Shown here: positions 28,513 through 37,766 of the stretch, piece by piece
Position numbering within the stretch: the first letter of the stretch is position 1
Layout: each line of letters starts with the position of its first letter
The notes under the pieces: model-generated
What the model was told of the DNA's origin: nothing
The model's input: only the letters and a program-made list of their open reading frames with translations
The model's database searches: none
Position numbers and translations under genes: made by a program
Assembly (NCBI RefSeq): GCF_001983935.1
Contig: NZ_CP017641.1
Coordinates: forward strand, 4,960,001-5,024,000
Direction of reading: 5' to 3'
DNA: 64,000 nucleotides
DNA from: Fuerstiella marisgermanici
Lineage (GTDB): Bacteria; Planctomycetota; Planctomycetia; Planctomycetales; Planctomycetaceae

Positions 28513-29178
28513 TTACAGCACGCCAAATTTTTCATACGCCGCGACTGCCTTCATGCCGCCGCGGATCGCATCTCGCACTGCATTTTCTGCGTGAACTTTT
28601 TCCCATGCCAGCTTTAGAACTTCGGCCTCGACCGATTGCGGCACGACAACAACGCCATCTTCGTCGGCGACAACCAGATCACCAGGCGAAAAGGTCACAC
28701 CGTCGATCGAAACTGGTACGTCGCAGTCGATCACTCGCTGACGGTGCTGGCTGTCGTACATTGAAATGCCTCGCGCGACAACTGGGAAGTCCATCGCCCG
28801 AATCTTGGCAACGTCGCGAATCGCTCCGTCGATAATGGCACCGACGCAGCCGCCATTCTTAACAGCCGTTGTCAGCAGTTCGCCCCAGATGCCGGAACGT
28901 ACTGAACCGCCTGCCGCCGTAATCAACACGTCGTCCGGTTGGCAGCTATCGACCGCCTGCAATTCCAGTTCGTACGGCGTCGGGTCTTCATGAAACATGT
29001 CGGCCCACAACGTCGTGCGGCAGCGACCGACAATCATTTGCTGAGTCGTGACCTGTTTAAACGGCAGACGTGGCGACTGATTGGTGAGTCCTACGGAATC
29101 CAGGGCGTCACAAATGACGGCCGAGTAAAGGTGGTCGCGAATCAGCGGGAGGGTAATGGTGGTGGGCGTATCAGACAT
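28513..29178 (-). CDS. RraA-family / HMG aldolase-like protein
   Basis: The product has 221 residues and covers the whole RraA-like fold: SAVICDALDSVGLTNQSPRL near the start, then QPDDVLITAAGGSVRSGIWG, the core NGGCVGAIIDGAIRDVAKIR, and PGDLVVADEDGVVVVPQ. The G-E-L-L...R-D arrangement is the signature of class II pyruvate aldolases (HMG/CHA aldolase), while RraA proper lacks catalysis. The DGAIRD Arg-Asp pair is present, so an aldolase or decarboxylase role in sugar-acid breakdown fits better than RNase E inhibition. The neighbouring sulfatase supports a catabolic context, which is inference. The gene precedes the sulfatase on the minus strand with a 7-bp gap. Confidence 0.88.
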   Translation of the reverse strand: MSDTPTTITLPLIRDHLYSAVICDALDSVGLTNQSPRLPFKQVTTQQMIVGRCRTTLWADMFHEDPTPYELELQAVDSCQPDDVLITAAGGSVRSGIWGELLTTAVKNGGCVGAIIDGAIRDVAKIRAMDFPVVARGISMYDSQHRQRVIDCDVPVSIDGVTFSPGDLVVADEDGVVVVPQSVEAEVLKLAWEKVHAENAVRDAIRGGMKAVAAYEKFGVL

Positions 29179-29205
29179 GAAGTTGTTTGGGCCAGGGTTT
29201 GCAGG

Positions 29206-31140
29206 TTAGGGTTTACGAATAAAGTCGGCCGCGAAACTGCGGACTGGTTGGCCGTTTAGTACGTGAAACATCCGCAGCTTGTCAATGGTCGACGAACCGA
29301 AGCGAGTCATCGGCACGTGGACAATCTTCTTCTTGTATTTGCGAGCCAACCGCCGCCAGCCAGCACCTGGCGGCGAATGACTTAGTAACGCGATATGTTT
29401 CTCACGGCTATAGAACAGAGCGGCAGCCAGAAGCCGTTCTTCCAGCGTGTCCGTGAAGTTGAATCGCGGGTCGTGAAAAATGTCCGGAATCGGGCGTGGC
29501 GGAAACAGAAACATGCAGCCGCCGTATTGAGCCAAACAGATGCCGGGCCCGACGGGATTCTTATGGAAATCGGTCGCGAATAGTGACAGAGTCGATTCGT
29601 CGTGATGTTCCGCGTGCCATGTGATCCGCCACGGATAATCGCGAGGATCGGCCGGCGAATCAAACAGCATCACCACGCAGTCCAGCTTGCCTCGGGCGGG
29701 CGGAAAGACCTTCACGTAAAGGTCACCGGTGTGCCAGTTTCGCAACGTTTCGCGGATGTCCAGACCATCCTTCATGCTGGCTCCGAACTTTTCGGTGCGA
29801 GCCAGGTCGTTGCCGATGAGGTCGATGGCCGAATCCTTGATGTGCGTCCGAAAGCGTTCGATCGCTTCGTCTTCCGGCGGCCAGCTGCATTGCCCGAATG
29901 GATTCCACGCGCGCTGCCATTCGACTTGTTGCTGTCGTTCCGGGCGAGGGTTCAAATTGCAACTTCGCCATACCATCGGATGGCCAGGCAAGCGGCTGAC
30001 GACTTTTAAGTGAGTGAAATCCGGCAGGATAATCTGGTCGATCCCAAAGCGAACTTCGGGATGTTCGTCGTCATCAAAATACGGATAGCTGCGAGCGGTC
30101 TCGGCCACATGGATCGCAAACTGGTCGCCTGCAATTTGCTGAGACGCCGAAACCAGGGTGTAAAGATCCGGCGTAAAGCGACGTTCCATCAACGACAGGT
30201 TGCGCGCGTATTTCAGCAGAACTTTCAGCAACTGAGGCGTGATCGGACGAGCTCGCTTTTTGAACTCTTCGCGATAGCTGTCTCGGGCGGCCAGCAACAG
30301 AGATTTAATGCCGTCGATGCTAAGGTTTTCGTCGTCATCCAGTTCCGCTCGCGCCTGTTCGTAGCGGCCGGTGATGAACGGAAGTTCGCCGAGGACAAAC
30401 GTTAACGTGCGAGGTTCGACGGCGAAAATGCGAGCCGGGTTCGCCGGCTTCGGCGCAGCTGGCGGCCGGTCAACGGCAGATTGATATGCATCGCGAATCC
30501 ATGGCCAGTCCAGAACGCTGCAAACGAAGAGGATCGATTTTCGCGTCTTCGCCAGCCGATGCAGCTCGTTCGCCATCCAGTGAATTCGGCGGATACGAGA
30601 GTCCTCTTCCGGCTTTGCGATCGCCGGCAGGACGGCGGCAGCAAACCGTTCGGTGGACACCTGTTTCAGAGCGTACGGGTCCGGCAGAATTGCCGTCACG
30701 GGAAGGTAGTGCTCGTCTTCGATGTCGATAAATTCGCGAGAGATGTGTTCCTGCATGGCGATTCGCAACGCAGCGATCACCGGCTGACACGGATCGACCG
30801 GCACATAGCTCGCTCGACCTTCTTCACCGAAGGGATTCTCACCGCCAAACATGCTCTCGATGTCGTCGTCGTCGTCATCATCGTCGTCGGGCGAATACTC
30901 AGTCTCTGTCGCAAACGTTTGTTTCGGTTCGCGTTGCAGAACGACAGACACATTCGGCAGCCATTGAACGGCGGCTTCCACTTCGTTTTGAAACGACGGC
31001 GGCAACGGCACGGCGACGCAGTCAAAGCTGGTCGACAGCATCAGTCGACGTACCTCGACCGCAAAATCACCACTGCCATGCACGACGGGCAGGATGGTGA
31101 TTCGTTGACCAAGTTTCAGTGCGTCGGACGTAGATTTCAT
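29206..31140 (-). CDS. Unknown cytoplasmic protein with nine-Asp tract, 644 aa
   Basis: I do not recognise this protein with confidence. It has no signal peptide or TM helix. The opening (ITILPVVHGSGDFAVEVRRL, CVAVPLPPSFQNEVEAAVQW) resembles the first strands of proteins that answer queries of the ChaN/DUF5682 kind, but this is only a weak impression. An uninterrupted run of nine Asp (about residues 84-92) sits in an acidic insert. Later segments include RIRRIHWMANELHRLAKTRK, QQQVEWQRAWNPFGQCSWPP and EERLLAAALFYSREKHIALL. The start codon (31138-31140) is followed by good coding sequence throughout, and the length is near 2 kb without stops. It lies between the RraA/sulfatase pair and ftsK, all on the minus strand. 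Confidence 0.8.
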   Translation of the reverse strand: MKSTSDALKLGQRITILPVVHGSGDFAVEVRRLMLSTSFDCVAVPLPPSFQNEVEAAVQWLPNVSVVLQREPKQTFATETEYSPDDDDDDDDDIESMFGGENPFGEEGRASYVPVDPCQPVIAALRIAMQEHISREFIDIEDEHYLPVTAILPDPYALKQVSTERFAAAVLPAIAKPEEDSRIRRIHWMANELHRLAKTRKSILFVCSVLDWPWIRDAYQSAVDRPPAAPKPANPARIFAVEPRTLTFVLGELPFITGRYEQARAELDDDENLSIDGIKSLLLAARDSYREEFKKRARPITPQLLKVLLKYARNLSLMERRFTPDLYTLVSASQQIAGDQFAIHVAETARSYPYFDDDEHPEVRFGIDQIILPDFTHLKVVSRLPGHPMVWRSCNLNPRPERQQQVEWQRAWNPFGQCSWPPEDEAIERFRTHIKDSAIDLIGNDLARTEKFGASMKDGLDIRETLRNWHTGDLYVKVFPPARGKLDCVVMLFDSPADPRDYPWRITWHAEHHDESTLSLFATDFHKNPVGPGICLAQYGGCMFLFPPRPIPDIFHDPRFNFTDTLEERLLAAALFYSREKHIALLSHSPPGAGWRRLARKYKKKIVHVPMTRFGSSTIDKLRMFHVLNGQPVRSFAADFIRKP

Positions 31141-31277
31141 GGTGCCTCCGTTGAAGTTGCACCAGGCATTCTAGCGAGTCCGGCTGGCGGCGTCACACCA
31201 TCGCCGTGGGCAAGCGAACTGAATCTTCCGCAGCCCCAGTCCGGCACGCCAGCCCCCCCCCCCACAGCGGGTGTCAG

Positions 31278-33593
31278 CTATCCCGTCCGAGAGGCCTTTT
31301 CAGACTCCCATTCGTCCACCGTGAACAACACCTCACGGGCATTTGCTCCGTTGTGCTCGCCGACGATCCCGTCCTCCGCCATCCAGTCGATCATGCGGGA
31401 CGCTCGACCGTAGCCGATGCCCAGGCAACGCTGCAGCAATGAGCAACTACCACGACCTTCTCGCACCACGACATCGCAGGCATCGTCGTACAACGAATCG
31501 TTGGGGCGAGGCCCACTGTCTCCGCTACCTTCGGTGCTCGCTTGAGCACTGCGGGCCACGACCTGTTGCAGTTCTTCGCTGTACTCGGGTTCCACGTCGC
31601 TGAAGAAGTCGATCACAGCATTGATCTCTTCATCGCTGACGTACGTTCCCTGAGCTCGCGTGAGGCTACTGGTGCCCGGAGCGAGGTACAACATGTCGCC
31701 GCAACCCAGCAGTCGTTCGGCACCACCTTCGTCAAGGACAACTCGACTGTCCATCTTGCTGGCCACCTGAAACGAAACTCGAGCGGGCAGGTTCGACTTA
31801 ATCAGTCCCGTGATGACATCGACGGTCGGCTTCTGAGTCGCCAACACAAGGTGAATACCCACGGCACGCGACTTTTGAGCCAGTCGGATGATGTGAGCTT
31901 CCACATCCTTGCCACTGGTCATCATCAGGTCAGCCATTTCGTCCGCAATGATCACAATGTACGGCATCTTGTGTGGCACACCTTGAGCTTCTTCATGCAG
32001 CTCACTGATGCCCATCTTGCTAAGCACAGTCGATCGATCCATCTTGTTGAAGCCTTCCAAATGCCGCACGCCAACCTTCGACAACAGGTCGTAACGTTCT
32101 TCCATCTTGTCGACCGCCCATGCCAAAACCGCTTCCGCTTTCTTCATATCCGTGATGACGGGGTGCATCAGGTGCGGCAGGTTTTTGTAAGGGCTGAGTT
32201 CCACCATCTTGGGGTCGATCATCAGCATCTTGACTTCGTCTGGCGTCCGCGTCATCAGCATTGACAGGATCAACGTGTTCAAGCAAACGCTCTTACCAGT
32301 ACCCGTACGACCAGCGATCAGCAGGTGAGGCATCTTGGCCAGATCGACGGCCAGAGGTCGGCCGCTAACATCCTTGCCGAAGAACAGCGGAATCTTGAAT
32401 TCGTCGGCCTTGCTGCCGTAAGTTTGAATCAACTCACGCAGACGCACGGTCACCTGCTTTTCGTTCGGCACTTCCACGCCGACGGTATTCTTGCCCGGAA
32501 TTGGTGCCACCACACGGACAGCAGGAACTCGCAGACCAATCGCAAGGTCGTCTTCCAGAGCGGTGACTTTGTTCAGGCGCAGACCGGGTTCCAGGTCGAG
32601 TTCAAACTGAGTGACTGCCGGGCCGGTGTCGACTTCGGAGACTCGAATGTTTAAACCGAACTGTTCGAAGGTTTTTTCCAACGTCGCAGCGGCAATGCGA
32701 GCCTTCTTGGCCAGAAATTCGTAAGGGAATTCTTCGGGCTCTTCCAGCAAACGCAGGTCTGGCAGGTCGTATTGACGTGCGACGTATTCACCTTCTTCAG
32801 GCCGATGCACAATCAGTTCCGCAGGTGCGTTAACCTTCAGTTCAGGCTCATCCTCTTCTTCCAGTTCCTCCTCTTCGGGTTCGTCATCGACTGGTTCTTC
32901 GATTACCGGTTCGGCCGGCATGTTGATCGACAGTGTGGCGTACTTTTCCTCGTCAACTTCGTTTTCGTTGTCGACGGTCGCAACTTCTTTTGACGATTCT
33001 TCGCGTGCCTTTGGCTTGATTGCGGTGGCCACGGAACCCACGCTGGACAGGAAGGCCAGGGGCAGCGTTGCCAGCTTCACGCCTGGTGATGTCACGGCCC
33101 ACAAAGGAGACAGCATCCAGCCAGACAGCAATCCACACAGCGTTAAAATGAACACGCCGATCGGTGAAAACGCATGTTGCATGCCGACGCCCATCCATGC
33201 CCCCAGCACGCCGCCACTGCCGTAGGTTGACCCGGAATTGATACTCGGCAACGCCAACTGAAACGCCACGCAGGACGACAACACTAACAACGCCGTGCCA
33301 GCCAGCGCCAGCCAGTTACGTTTCGTGATGTCTCGCGAAAACAGATTGATGTCCCACGCCACCATCGCCGCCATTACCATCCATACGCCGGCACCGAGTA
33401 CCTGTCGTCCGTAGAACGCAATCGCGGCGCCCGTGGAACCGCAAATGTTGATCGGTGTGCGGCGAGCCGGAAAGACCAGATCAGAAGGGGGATCGGCCGG
33501 ATCGTAACTCAGAAAACTCAAACCAACGAACACAACCAGGGCCAATAGCCCCAGTGCGAGTACGTCGTTTCGAAATCGTTCGTAGTCGAACAT
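31278..33593 (-). CDS. ftsK: DNA translocase FtsK/SpoIIIE
   Basis: The product has 771 residues. Four hydrophobic segments in the first ~190 residues form the membrane domain. A Glu-rich linker (~205-260) follows. The motor has Walker A G-R-T-G-T-G-K-S at 428-435, Walker B MPYIVIIADEMADLMM, and the FtsK signature AVGIHLVLATQKPTVDVITG. The C-terminal gamma winged helix (~690-755) contains GSCSLLQRCLGIGYGRASRM, the part that reads KOPS-like sites. It should pump chromosome ends through the septum during division and activate XerCD. The linker is short compared with E. coli FtsK, closer to SpoIIIE. An 11-C run lies just after the stop (31253-31263). Confidence 0.96.
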   Translation of the reverse strand: MFDYERFRNDVLALGLLALVVFVGLSFLSYDPADPPSDLVFPARRTPINICGSTGAAIAFYGRQVLGAGVWMVMAAMVAWDINLFSRDITKRNWLALAGTALLVLSSCVAFQLALPSINSGSTYGSGGVLGAWMGVGMQHAFSPIGVFILTLCGLLSGWMLSPLWAVTSPGVKLATLPLAFLSSVGSVATAIKPKAREESSKEVATVDNENEVDEEKYATLSINMPAEPVIEEPVDDEPEEEELEEEDEPELKVNAPAELIVHRPEEGEYVARQYDLPDLRLLEEPEEFPYEFLAKKARIAAATLEKTFEQFGLNIRVSEVDTGPAVTQFELDLEPGLRLNKVTALEDDLAIGLRVPAVRVVAPIPGKNTVGVEVPNEKQVTVRLRELIQTYGSKADEFKIPLFFGKDVSGRPLAVDLAKMPHLLIAGRTGTGKSVCLNTLILSMLMTRTPDEVKMLMIDPKMVELSPYKNLPHLMHPVITDMKKAEAVLAWAVDKMEERYDLLSKVGVRHLEGFNKMDRSTVLSKMGISELHEEAQGVPHKMPYIVIIADEMADLMMTSGKDVEAHIIRLAQKSRAVGIHLVLATQKPTVDVITGLIKSNLPARVSFQVASKMDSRVVLDEGGAERLLGCGDMLYLAPGTSSLTRAQGTYVSDEEINAVIDFFSDVEPEYSEELQQVVARSAQASTEGSGDSGPRPNDSLYDDACDVVVREGRGSCSLLQRCLGIGYGRASRMIDWMAEDGIVGEHNGANAREVLFTVDEWESEKASRTG

Positions 33594-34259
33594 TCGTGTT
33601 TGGTTCCTGAAGAAGAAAGTCGAACCTGGCCGCGGTCAGCGCATAGCGCGATCCCGCGACGAACATGTCGTCGATTTTGGTTTTGTGAGCGGTAGTAAAT
33701 AGGGTGCGTAGGCCCCGGTCGGGGCGAGGTAAGAATTGCTGTTTGTCGTTTGAAGCCCCGCAACTTTTGGCTCAGGACTTCACACAACTGTACCACTCCA
33801 GCATGAGTCCGCTGGTCAATTTTGCGTTCGCTACCTCTGACGCAGCGTCGCGCAGAACGGACATGCGGCCTGGGCACTTCAGCGAAAAGGGCCGCATACA
33901 GCAGATGTGCCGAATCTGCGGCGAGTCCTGCAGCGGAGTGTGCCGCTTGAACTCAACAGCAGACAGTTTCGCGATTGCAACTTGACGGAAACGTGGTCGT
34001 GTTTCGATACGAATCCGTTTGCGTCAGTGCGACATTCGGTTTTGTGGAATGTGCCTGGTAATCGATTTATCCACAATCAATCAGTTGTGGCGGCCAGCAC
34101 ACTCCAGTAGGTGCCAGCGGCCCGATGGCACTTCGCCGAACGCGATCCAAAACCATGCGACTGCGTCCGCAGATGCGAAGTCCGATCTACGTGGCAACTT
34201 CTCCGTTCGACTTTATTACTGCGGGAAATCTACGCATCTCTGGCGGCAAAGCCAACGGA
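33594..34259. other. Intergenic region upstream of ftsK
   Basis: No coding frame is convincing in this 666-bp stretch. A perfect stem GCCCCG-GT-CGGGGC lies at about 33712-33725. The ftsK promoter on the minus strand should be here. The gap continues through the inverted repeat at 34260. Confidence 0.4.
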
Positions 34260-34378
34260 TCGTTTAACCCGTAGCCGGAGGCGCAGGCGTCCGCTGATCG
34301 GCGTCCGTGAACGTTCCGCTTCCGTTGCGACACAGCCGTCTCCTGCAACGCCTGCGCCTCCGGCTACGGGTTAAACGA
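34260..34378. repeat. Perfect 31-bp inverted repeat with 57-bp spacer
   Basis: The arms are 34260-34290 and 34348-34378 and are exact inverted copies over 31 bases (arm core CCGTAGCCGGAGGCGCAGG). The spacer 34291-34347 has no coding content. It lies between ftsK and a sulfatase gene that ends at 34464. The size resembles a REP/MITE-like mobile palindrome more than a terminator, because no T run follows either arm. Only this one copy is present in the window. Confidence 0.8.
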
Positions 34379-34463
34379 CTCGTGTCAATCCGGCTGTAAC
34401 AAACTCGACATCCTGAGCCGCAGGCGATCGGAACCGACTCGCGGTTAGCGTTCGGTGCGAGTC

Positions 34464-36119
34464 CTAAGCCGCTTTCTTTGCCGGCTTCGGCTTTGCCTTT
34501 CGCTGACCGGGCTTCAGGTGCAGCGATGGCGCGTCGGCAGGTACGGAGCCGGTGTCGTCCGGAACTTTGTATTCCTTCTGCAATTCGGCCAGTCGCGTTT
34601 TTAGTTTCTTCACAACGTCCGCGTAGTCTGGATCGTCGTAGCGGCTGCGCATTTCTCGGGGGTCTTTTTCCAGGTCGTACAACTCCCATTCGTCCAGATT
34701 GTAAAAGTGAATCAGCTTGTACCGATCTGTGCGAACTCCGCAGTGGCGACGCACCATGTGAGCCGTTCGTCGCTCGCCGTTGAATTCGTAGTAGTGGTAG
34801 TAGAGGGCATCTCGAAAATCGGGCTGAGTGCAATTTGTCAGCGACTTGTTGAAGCCGATGGTCTTCGGCGGCGGCGTCAGATCTTCTGCTGCGGATGGAC
34901 TGGCCTGCATCAGAGACGCGAGACTTTTGCCCTGCATGTCACTCGGGATTTCAGCACCGGCGATGTCGAGGAACGTTTCTGCGTAGTCGAGGTTTGAAAC
35001 CAGATTGTGATTCACCGTCTTCGGCTTTACCTTGCCCGGCCAGCGAACCATCAGCGGCATGCGGTAGGATTCTTCGTACATGAAACGTTTATCGAACCAG
35101 CCGTGATCGCCCAGGTAGAATCCCTGGTCGGATGAATAAATAACAACTGTGTTCTCGGCCAGCCCTGCTTCGTCCAGATAATCGAGGACTCGGCCCACGT
35201 TGTCGTCCACGGATGCCACGCAGCGAAGGTAGTCTTTGATGTAACGTTGGTATTTCCAGCGAACCAGATCTTTGCCCGTCAGCTTTGCTTCTTCGAAAGC
35301 CTTGTTCTTCGGGCCGTAGGCTTCATTCCAGACCTCAAGCTGTTCTTTTGTCAGCCCGCGCGGCGGATCGAGCTTCAGGTCATAGCGAGTCATTGTTTTG
35401 CTGATGGTCATGTCCTGCGTTTGAGCGGCGGACCCTCGACCTGACCAGTCGTCGAACAGGTTGTCCGGTTCGGGGATTTCCACGTCGTCGTACATGTGCA
35501 AATGCTTCGGCCCCGGTTGCCAATTACGGTGAGGTGCCTTGTGTTGAAACATCAGCATGAACGGCTTGTCGGCGTCGCGTTTTTCCTTCAACCAGTCCAA
35601 AGCGAGATCTGTGATAATGTCGGTTGTGTAGCCCGTGTGCTGAACGGGCTTCGGATTTCCGTTTAGCAACATCGGCGGGTTGTAGTACGGCCCCTGTCCC
35701 TTCAATACTTCAGAATAATCGTACCCCTGAGGTGCCGTGGCCAAATGCCATTTGCCGACGACGGCCGTTTGGTAGCCAACTTTCTGCAGCAGTTTGGGGA
35801 ACGTCTGCTGCGATCCGTCGAAGCGGTTGCCGTTGTGCAGAAAACCGTTCAAGTGGCTGTGCTTGCCCGTTTGAATGACCGCTCGACTGGGGCCGCAAAT
35901 CGAATTCGTGCAGAAGCAATTTGTAAACAGCATGCCTTCGTTGGCAATGCGATCCAGATTGGGTGTTGTGTTGATCTTAGATCCATAGCAGCTCATCGCA
36001 TGAGCCGCGTGGTCATCCGTAAAGATGAACACGATGTTGGGCCGGGTTTCTTCGGCGTTTGCGGGAAGGCCGGACGCAGCGACAGCGAGGCCAACAAGAA
36101 GTGCGCGAGCGGTCAGCAT
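34464..36119 (-). CDS. Secreted type I sulfatase
   Basis: The product has 551 residues with a signal peptide ([16 protein letters not shown]). [20 protein letters not shown] gives the metal-site aspartates, and C-G-P-S-R near residue 75 ([20 protein letters not shown]) is a canonical formylglycine signature. [10 protein letters not shown] and [19 protein letters not shown] complete the active-site blocks. The C-terminus is a Lys/Pro/Ala-rich tail ([11 protein letters not shown]). Sequence layout is close to the sulfatase at 2659 (shared [12 protein letters not shown] and SDQGF-LG blocks), so the two are likely paralogues acting on sulfated polysaccharides. The substrate cannot be predicted. 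Confidence 0.93.
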   Translation of the reverse strand: MLTARALLVGLAVAASGLPANAEETRPNIVFIFTDDHAAHAMSCYGSKINTTPNLDRIANEGMLFTNCFCTNSICGPSRAVIQTGKHSHLNGFLHNGNRFDGSQQTFPKLLQKVGYQTAVVGKWHLATAPQGYDYSEVLKGQGPYYNPPMLLNGNPKPVQHTGYTTDIITDLALDWLKEKRDADKPFMLMFQHKAPHRNWQPGPKHLHMYDDVEIPEPDNLFDDWSGRGSAAQTQDMTISKTMTRYDLKLDPPRGLTKEQLEVWNEAYGPKNKAFEEAKLTGKDLVRWKYQRYIKDYLRCVASVDDNVGRVLDYLDEAGLAENTVVIYSSDQGFYLGDHGWFDKRFMYEESYRMPLMVRWPGKVKPKTVNHNLVSNLDYAETFLDIAGAEIPSDMQGKSLASLMQASPSAAEDLTPPPKTIGFNKSLTNCTQPDFRDALYYHYYEFNGERRTAHMVRRHCGVRTDRYKLIHFYNLDEWELYDLEKDPREMRSRYDDPDYADVVKKLKTRLAELQKEYKVPDDTGSVPADAPSLHLKPGQRKAKPKPAKKAA

Positions 36120-36428
36120 GCCGGTTCCTTAAGCGAAGAATGGCGAAGACAGGAGCTGTTCGAGGTTACCGGCGGTCGATTCACTTTTCAACTCGCACGA
36201 TGAAACCCACGTTCGCGGGGCAGCTGCCGTCATAAGCGACAGATCGGGCCGGGAATTCTCAGGTGCGGGGACCGAGTGGAGGGTCTGGAATTTGAAGGGC
36301 TGGAGAGTTAATATTTTCTGCGATATATCATTGTCGATTCGCACCGTCTGGTGCCCGTTGTGGCATGCGTCCGATGCCGCCAACGGAAATTCGTCAACTC
36401 GACTTCGCAGCACATCAACAGGCCCGTT
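36120..36428. other. Divergent intergenic region
   Basis: This 309-bp gap separates a sulfatase (minus) from the ferredoxin-fmt operon (plus). An AT-rich patch at about 36308-36332 is a plausible promoter zone. The frame of the ferredoxin stays open back to 36351 but without a start signal there. Confidence 0.4.
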
Positions 36429-36800
36429 ATGCCGAAAATCACCTTCGTCAAAGAAAAAGTGACCGTCGAAGCTCAGGACGGTGAAGATATCCGCAGCGTC
36501 GCTCGCAAAAATGGCGTGCAACTGTACTCCGGACCTCACAAAGTCCTGAACTGCATGGGAATGGGCGCTTGCGGAAGCTGCAACGTGTCAGTGAAGTCCG
36601 GCAGCGATAATTGCACACCGCGGACGTTTTGCGAGCGAATCGTCGCCAAATGGTTGACGCCTCTGCCTCTGTTTCTGATCAAAATCCTCAGCAACCCCAG
36701 CAAAGACGTGCGTCTGGCCTGCCAGACGAAAGTACACGGCGACGTGGAAGTGGAAACACACCCACCGATCAACTGGCACGGTGAGAAGTTCTGGAACTAA
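36429..36800 (+). CDS. 2Fe-2S ferredoxin, adrenodoxin-type cysteine spacing
   Basis: From the ATG at 36429 the product has 123 residues and starts directly with a ferredoxin beta strand (MPKITFVKEKVTVEAQDGED). Cluster ligands are C-M-G-M-G-A-C-G-S-C (spacing C-x5-C-x2-C) and a distal Cys in RLACQT. The C-x5-C spacing is that of the adrenodoxin/ISC-ferredoxin type rather than the C-x4-C plant type. An insert of about 25 residues (ERIVAKWLTPLPLFLIKILS) before the last Cys is longer and more hydrophobic than usual. It acts as a soluble electron carrier; its partner is unknown. Twelve bases separate it from fmt. Confidence 0.88.
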   Translation: MPKITFVKEKVTVEAQDGEDIRSVARKNGVQLYSGPHKVLNCMGMGACGSCNVSVKSGSDNCTPRTFCERIVAKWLTPLPLFLIKILSNPSKDVRLACQTKVHGDVEVETHPPINWHGEKFWN

Positions 36801-36812
36801 CAGGACCCGCCC

Positions 36813-37766
36813 ATGCCACTTCGAGTTGCGGTCTTCGGGACTGGCGAATTCGCGCTGCCCACATTTCGGGCGCTGATGGAATCTGACCGGCACGAAGTCG
36901 TGGCCGCGTACACTCAACCGGACCGCACCGGCCGTGGGCATCACCGCCACGTCAACAAAGTGAAGGAACTGGCCACCGGGCATGACGTTCCGGTGTTCCA
37001 ACCGCAAAACATCAATCAGCCGGATGTATTGGAACAACTCAAGGCCCTCGCGGCAGACGTGTTCATCGTTGCGGCGTACGGCCAGATTCTGAAGGCCGAA
37101 TTTCTGGCGATCGCCCCGTTGGGCGCTTTCAATTTGCATGGCTCGCTGCTGCCCCGCCATCGCGGCGCTGCACCGGTTCAATACTCGATCTGGAAGGGCG
37201 ACGCAGACGCTGGCGTAACGATCTTTCAGATCGAACTCGCGCTGGACTCCGGCCCCATGATCGGACAGATTTCCACGCCGATTGGACCGCAGGAAACGTC
37301 CGGGGAACTGATGGTGCGACTGGCGGACCTCAGCCCCGGCCTCACCCTGAAAGCCCTGGACGAACTTCAAGCCGGCACAGCCAGATTTGAGGCTCAAGAT
37401 ACATCGCTTGTGACGCTGGCGGGCAAGATCAAAAAAGAAGACGGCCTGATCAACTGGACTCAGTCGGCTCGCGAAATCGATTGTCATGTGCGAGCGATGC
37501 AGCCGTGGCCGAAGGCGTCTACCGTGCTGCATGTTCCGGATCGCAAGCCGTTGAGATGCATCATCGTGCAGGCAACACCGCTGGACGAGCCAGGGAACGC
37601 CAATTCGCCACCGGGAAGCGTCGTGAAGGACGACAGGCCGCTGGTCGTTCAAACCGGCGGTGGCCTGCTCGCTGTACAAACGATTCAGCCGGAAGGTAAA
37701 AAGCCGATGGACGCCACATCGTTTGCCAATGGTTACGGAATCGGCGACGGAGCGAAATTCACATGA
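36813..37766 (+). CDS. fmt: Methionyl-tRNA formyltransferase
   Basis: The product has 317 residues, the normal length of Fmt. The N-terminal formyltransferase domain begins RVAVFGTGEFALPTFRALME and contains the folate and catalytic block NLHGSLLPRHRGAAPVQYSI, including the SLLP and the Asn/His active-site residues; the conserved late Asp region DSGPMIGQI is present. The C-terminal OB-like domain follows from about residue 210 (GKIKKEDGLINWTQSAREID). It formylates Met-tRNA(fMet) for translation initiation in the cytoplasm. It follows the ferredoxin gene and overlaps the LRR gene by four bases (ATGA). Confidence 0.96.
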   Translation: MPLRVAVFGTGEFALPTFRALMESDRHEVVAAYTQPDRTGRGHHRHVNKVKELATGHDVPVFQPQNINQPDVLEQLKALAADVFIVAAYGQILKAEFLAIAPLGAFNLHGSLLPRHRGAAPVQYSIWKGDADAGVTIFQIELALDSGPMIGQISTPIGPQETSGELMVRLADLSPGLTLKALDELQAGTARFEAQDTSLVTLAGKIKKEDGLINWTQSAREIDCHVRAMQPWPKASTVLHVPDRKPLRCIIVQATPLDEPGNANSPPGSVVKDDRPLVVQTGGGLLAVQTIQPEGKKPMDATSFANGYGIGDGAKFT

